A stretch of 64,000 nt of DNA. Source: Chitinophaga sp. MM2321 (GTDB lineage Bacteria; Bacteroidota; Bacteroidia; Chitinophagales; Chitinophagaceae). The translations under genes were made by a program, and so were the position numbers. The stretch is taken from positions 2,356,001 through 2,420,000 of the forward strand of contig NZ_OZ035533.1 in the NCBI RefSeq assembly GCF_964033635.1, written 5' to 3'. The notes below the pieces were generated by a model. It did no database searches, was not told the DNA's origin, and saw only the letters and a program-made list of their open reading frames with translations. Below are positions 61,315 to 64,000 of the stretch, in pieces. Position 1 is the first letter of the stretch. Every line of letters begins with the position of its first letter.

Positions 61315-61917
61315 ATGGTAAATACAAAAGGAAGGATTGAAGTATTTTTTAGAGATCCGAAAGATGATCCAGATAACGTGGAATACAACAAATGCCATTC
61401 AACCCTCTATCTTCTTAGAAGGGATATTTACACCTGTTTTGGTATAAATCCGACTACAGGAGAAAAGCTTACATCTGAGGCGCTATTCCCCGCCGTTACA
61501 GCTATTATGACAGGCATTGATTTAATCGCCAAATTCAGGTATGGCGATAGCGACACATCTAAATGCGGGAAAATGGGGGTAAAGGAACGGTTTGAAGCAT
61601 ATTGTAAGGATTATGTAGATTCTGAAAAGTATGAAATACTATTTCAGCTAAGAAACTCGCTCTGCCACTCCTTTGGGCTATATGCTAAATGGAAAAAGGA
61701 AGAATACAAATTTGTCTTAGCCCGGGACGGTAGGGTTCCAAAAATAATTTCAAAATCCAAGAGCGGGCATTATTGGGTAAACATAAATCTGCTCCATATA
61801 GAATTTGAGCAATCCATTTTGCAGTTTCATGATTACATATTATCCACCGTTGAGAATCACTCAAACTTCAATTTGATGTTTAGTCGATACGGCACGATTG
61901 GTATAGGAAAACAATAA
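61315..61917 (+). CDS. Hypothetical protein with HEPN-type R-x4-H motif
   Basis: A 200-residue, mainly helical protein of unknown family. Residues 113-118 read RNSLCH within FQLRNSLCHSFGLY, matching the R-x4-6-H catalytic motif of HEPN ribonuclease-like domains, placed near the end of a helix as in that fold. Upstream helices (LTSEALFPAVTAIMTGIDLIAKF) would complete a bundle. HEPN proteins act in defence and toxin systems, but some are inactive; no partner nucleotidyltransferase is beside it. Confidence 0.5.
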   Translation: MVNTKGRIEVFFRDPKDDPDNVEYNKCHSTLYLLRRDIYTCFGINPTTGEKLTSEALFPAVTAIMTGIDLIAKFRYGDSDTSKCGKMGVKERFEAYCKDYVDSEKYEILFQLRNSLCHSFGLYAKWKKEEYKFVLARDGRVPKIISKSKSGHYWVNINLLHIEFEQSILQFHDYILSTVENHSNFNLMFSRYGTIGIGKQ

Positions 61918-61918
61918 T

Positions 61919-62326
61919 ATGATTAAAGATAGCGAATTGCGGATTGGTAATTATGTTGAGTACACGCGAATACAGGGCCGTATTAACCCGATTATTAGGT
62001 TATTGTCGGTCGGGAACAATTATCTGGATGTGAAATACACATTAAAGCAATCTATGAGGGAGGGCGTAGGTAATTGCATGTTTAGCGAAATTGATTCCAT
62101 CCTATTAACAGAAGAATGGCTGCTGAAATTTGGGTTTATCGAAGATGTACGCAAAGTGTTTTTCAAGGGGATAATTGATGTTGAGCGAATATTGTCTGAT
62201 TCGCCTGATTGGGAAGTGCATATCCATGGAAAAAGCATCGGCAAGTCTATTAATTGCGTTCATCAAATTCAAAATTTTTATTACGCCCTTACCGGAGAAG
62301 AGCTTGAATTAAAAGTAAGATTATGA
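61919..62326 (+). CDS. Small Bacteroidota phage protein (RIGNYVxY ... LTGEELE)
   Basis: A 135-residue protein with DSELRIGNYVEYTRIQGR at the start, LLTEEWLLKFGF in the middle and VHQIQNFYYALTGEELEL at the end, a well-known but uncharacterised family found in Bacteroidota phages and prophages. Overlaps the RNA ligase gene by 4 nt. Confidence 0.75.
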   Translation: MIKDSELRIGNYVEYTRIQGRINPIIRLLSVGNNYLDVKYTLKQSMREGVGNCMFSEIDSILLTEEWLLKFGFIEDVRKVFFKGIIDVERILSDSPDWEVHIHGKSIGKSINCVHQIQNFYYALTGEELELKVRL

Positions 62327-62949
62327 GAAAGATACCAACGCTTTTTGTAAGAGAATTTGAATATACAAACGAAAGCGGCACACCCAAGCATGGTAGCAAA
62401 TTTACCCTAACCGATCAAGTAGCCCCAGGCTGTGAATGGGTATTATCCGGCGAGGGTGTAGCTACTCGCAAGTGGGACGGTACATGTATATTGATTCAAG
62501 ATCGCGAAGTATACAAACGTTTTGATGCTAAGCATGGAAAAACACCTCCTCCTGGATTCATGCCCGCTCAGGAAGGTGCTGATCCGATTACAGGTCATTG
62601 GCCCGGATGGGTGCCGCTAGCAGATTATCCTGATAAATGGATTCAGGAGGCTGTAGAAGGTTCTATTTGTTTATTGGAGATTCAGGCGGAAGGCCCTATT
62701 GGCTGGAGGGGAAACCCTATTCCAGACGGCACATATGAAGCAGTGGGGCCAAAGATTAACGGCAATAGGGATAGGGTGAAGACACATACATTATATCGTC
62801 ACGGAATAACTGCATTACCGTCTTTTGACCGAACCTTTGAAGGAATCAGTGTATTTCTCCAATCAAACGTGATAGAGGGCATTGTATTTCATCACTCAGA
62901 CGGCCGCATGAGCAAGATCAAACGATCTGATTTCGGGTTAAAATGGTAA
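62323..62949 (+). CDS. RNA ligase-like nucleotidyltransferase
   Basis: A 208-residue protein. Covalent nucleotidyltransferase motif I is KWDGT with Lys50 as candidate adenylylated residue; motif III/IIIa-type sequence lies near CLLEIQAEGP; motif IV is EGIVFHHSDG (E185-) and motif V is KIKRSDFG (K198-x-K200). This is the layout of compact RNA ligases of the DUF5565/Rnl type. It may repair tRNA or rRNA cut by host defences; no polynucleotide kinase is adjacent in the window. Confidence 0.8.
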   Translation: MRKIPTLFVREFEYTNESGTPKHGSKFTLTDQVAPGCEWVLSGEGVATRKWDGTCILIQDREVYKRFDAKHGKTPPPGFMPAQEGADPITGHWPGWVPLADYPDKWIQEAVEGSICLLEIQAEGPIGWRGNPIPDGTYEAVGPKINGNRDRVKTHTLYRHGITALPSFDRTFEGISVFLQSNVIEGIVFHHSDGRMSKIKRSDFGLKW

Positions 62950-63158
62950 AAACAATTATAGTCAAATATAACCCAAACAAATTAGTATTTGTTGGCGGGA
63001 TTAATATGACATTGGTTTACCAGGCAATGAGCATGCTCCATATTTTGGGCTACCCTATTACAGAAGTTAGCCTGCAGTTGTTGAAATCCGGACCCCATAG
63101 AGATAGTCATATGATGGGGTTTCATAAGGCTGTAATCAAATGCAATGTATATGCGTAA
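62943..63158 (+). CDS. Small phage hypothetical protein
   Basis: A 71-residue protein (MVKTIIVKYNPNKLVFVGGINMTLVYQAMSMLHILGY), beta-alpha in character; overlaps the ligase stop and its downstream neighbour. Not recognised. Confidence 0.55.
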   Translation: MVKTIIVKYNPNKLVFVGGINMTLVYQAMSMLHILGYPITEVSLQLLKSGPHRDSHMMGFHKAVIKCNVYA

Positions 63159-63531
63159 TGAATCGTCAAGACAGCTAATAAAGCAGGTTGAGGAAAGGCA
63201 AAAGCAATCATTTTTGTTCAATATTCAAATAGAGGGGTTAATTATATCAGGTTCCGTGAAGCAACTAATTATTAATCATCTATCACATAATCATGCATTC
63301 GGACTGTCGACCGAAGATCAAAATAACGTTGTTTACTTTATTCCTTCCTGTAGTTGCGCAGTGTGGTGTGATAATGGCGCGGTGACCCTGAATATATTCC
63401 AGGACAATAAACAGTTCCAAGACTGTGTTAAGCTGGCACTAGTGGCGCACCAAACGTTCTTAGGCGGCCGGCAGATTTCTGGGCATGAGAGATATAAGGA
63501 GATTTGCAAACAACTAAATGACTTGAAATGA
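63145..63531 (+). CDS. Small phage hypothetical protein
   Basis: A 128-residue protein; ATGs at 63145 and 63151 are possible. It has FNIQIEGLIISGSVKQLIINHLSHNHAFGLSTEDQNNVVYFIPSCSCAVWCDNGAV, beta-rich with CSC/C pairs; not recognised. Stop overlaps the next ATG by 4 nt. Confidence 0.55.
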   Translation: MYMRNESSRQLIKQVEERQKQSFLFNIQIEGLIISGSVKQLIINHLSHNHAFGLSTEDQNNVVYFIPSCSCAVWCDNGAVTLNIFQDNKQFQDCVKLALVAHQTFLGGRQISGHERYKEICKQLNDLK

Positions 63532-63686
63532 AATCACTATATGCCGTCATCGCCCTAAATACGGTTTCTCTCCTAGGGGTAGGAATCGCCGGATACATGG
63601 CCATTTATGGCATAGGTAATTGGGGATGGTTCCTTGTTATTGGATTCATGACCGTTATAAGCGGTGTTAAATTTGGAAAAGAATGA
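63528..63686 (+). CDS. 52-residue two-helix membrane protein
   Basis: A short frame starting at ATG 63528 (ATGA overlap). Two hydrophobic segments (LYAVIALNTVSLLGVGIAGY and WGWFLVIGFMTVISGV) are joined by a short IYGIGN loop. A holin-like or spanin-like role is possible; nothing proves it. The stop overlaps the next ATG by 4 nt. Confidence 0.6.
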   Translation: MKSLYAVIALNTVSLLGVGIAGYMAIYGIGNWGWFLVIGFMTVISGVKFGKE

Positions 63687-63880
63687 GATATTGGTTAATG
63701 ACAGTAGATTTCGAAGGAAGCAAGGCTACTTTCGTTAAAAGTGGTGATGGTCCTATTGAGATAGTATGTCGGTTGATGGAATACCATAGAGGAAAGATTA
63801 TTTTGTTGTTTGCCCATGAAATTACAGAGACGGCATTTGTTCTATTTAAGCAAACAGAACAAAAGTGGGAAATATATTAA
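63683..63880 (+). CDS. Small phage hypothetical protein
   Basis: A 65-residue protein (MRYWLMTVDFEGSKATFVKSGDGPIEIVCRLMEYHRGKIILLFAHEITETAFVLFKQTEQKWEIY), not recognised, beta-rich; given in words here as ATG-coupled to the upstream membrane protein. Confidence 0.5.
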   Translation: MRYWLMTVDFEGSKATFVKSGDGPIEIVCRLMEYHRGKIILLFAHEITETAFVLFKQTEQKWEIY

Positions 63881-63919
63881 ATAAGGTGATGCTTTTTGTG
63901 GAATTGACAATTGTGTAAA

Positions 63920-64000
63920 ATGAATAGACAACAACGTCGGGAATATTATCGCACTTATTCAGCCTTTCAGATAAAGCAGGAAAGATATTGGCTTCCTAAA
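63920..64000 (+). CDS. Partial phage protein at the right edge
   Basis: A frame opens at ATG 63920 with MNRQQRREYYRTYSAFQIKQ and runs off the window; basic N-terminus typical of small phage proteins. Truncated by the window, so no call is made. Confidence 0.4.
   Translation, partial: MNRQQRREYYRTYSAFQIKQERYWLPK

Larger units (their letters stand above)
36640..64000. mobile_element. Prophage integrated at tRNA-Arg(ACG); right end beyond window
   Basis: From the tRNA 3' end to the window edge all identifiable genes are phage-like: integrase, excisionase-like protein, RecT/exonuclease/RusA, replication-initiator-like protein, DNA methyltransferase, divergent HTH regulators, terminase subunits and portal. 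Host housekeeping genes stop abruptly at rlmH. The left attachment core is inferred to be the T-arm/acceptor region of the tRNA; the matching right copy is not in the window. Gene order (leftward early arm, central switch, rightward late arm) is that of a temperate tailed phage. Confidence 0.92.

Overview
The window looks like a chromosome segment of a gliding, chitin-degrading Bacteroidota, most likely Chitinophaga or a close relative in Chitinophagaceae. The grounds are: Bacteroidota-type promoters (TTTG-N19-TAnnTTTG) upstream of several genes, a giant adhesin ending in a gliding-motility/type IX secretion C-terminal domain, a TonB-dependent receptor, a family-20 hexosaminidase, and surface lipoproteins. 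No 16S gene is present, so the genus is an inference.

Left part (1-36.6 kb), host chromosome. It starts inside a TonB-dependent receptor gene and continues with thrS and infC, then a HEAT-like protein, a cation diffusion facilitator, a beta-lactamase-fold lipoprotein, serA, a CBM9-like secreted protein, an S41 peptidase lipoprotein, a GH20 hexosaminidase and a 14.5-kb gene for a 4849-residue repeat adhesin. Next come rpmI-rplT, ispE, a bifunctional-nuclease/UVR protein, etfA/etfB, a TPR protein, tilS, a rhomboid protease and rlmH. The usual thrS-infC-rpmI-rplT cluster is thus split by about 24.7 kb, and rpmI has its own promoter. Four gene junctions hold very long inverted repeats (40-51 bp arms); two of these are sequence-related and keep perfect pairing although both arms have diverged.

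Right part (36.6 kb to the end), prophage. A tRNA-Arg(ACG) gene with a consensus promoter is followed at once by a tyrosine recombinase gene; this is the left attachment end. The right end lies beyond the window. The leftward arm (50.3 to 38.0 kb) carries recombination and replication functions: RecT, a PD-(D/E)XK exonuclease, RusA, an HNH-like protein, a replication-initiator-like protein, a beta-class DNA methyltransferase, an excisionase-like protein, many small proteins and a striking protein with 30 tandem Cys-Ser-X triplets. A divergent pair of HTH genes at 50.1-50.9 kb looks like the lysis/lysogeny switch. The rightward arm carries two secreted proteins (possible lysogenic conversion), terminase small and large subunits and the portal. 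Where head protease and capsid genes would be expected there is instead a translationally coupled cassette of a GT-D-like glycosyltransferase, a SAM methyltransferase and a two-domain glycosyltransferase, followed by a candidate Acb2/Tad1-like anti-defence protein, a HEPN-motif protein, an RNA ligase and several small proteins.

The prophage genes are densely packed, often with ATGA/TGATG start-stop overlaps, and the tail and capsid genes must lie to the right of 64 kb. Functional calls rest on motifs and family knowledge read by eye; no database search was run.
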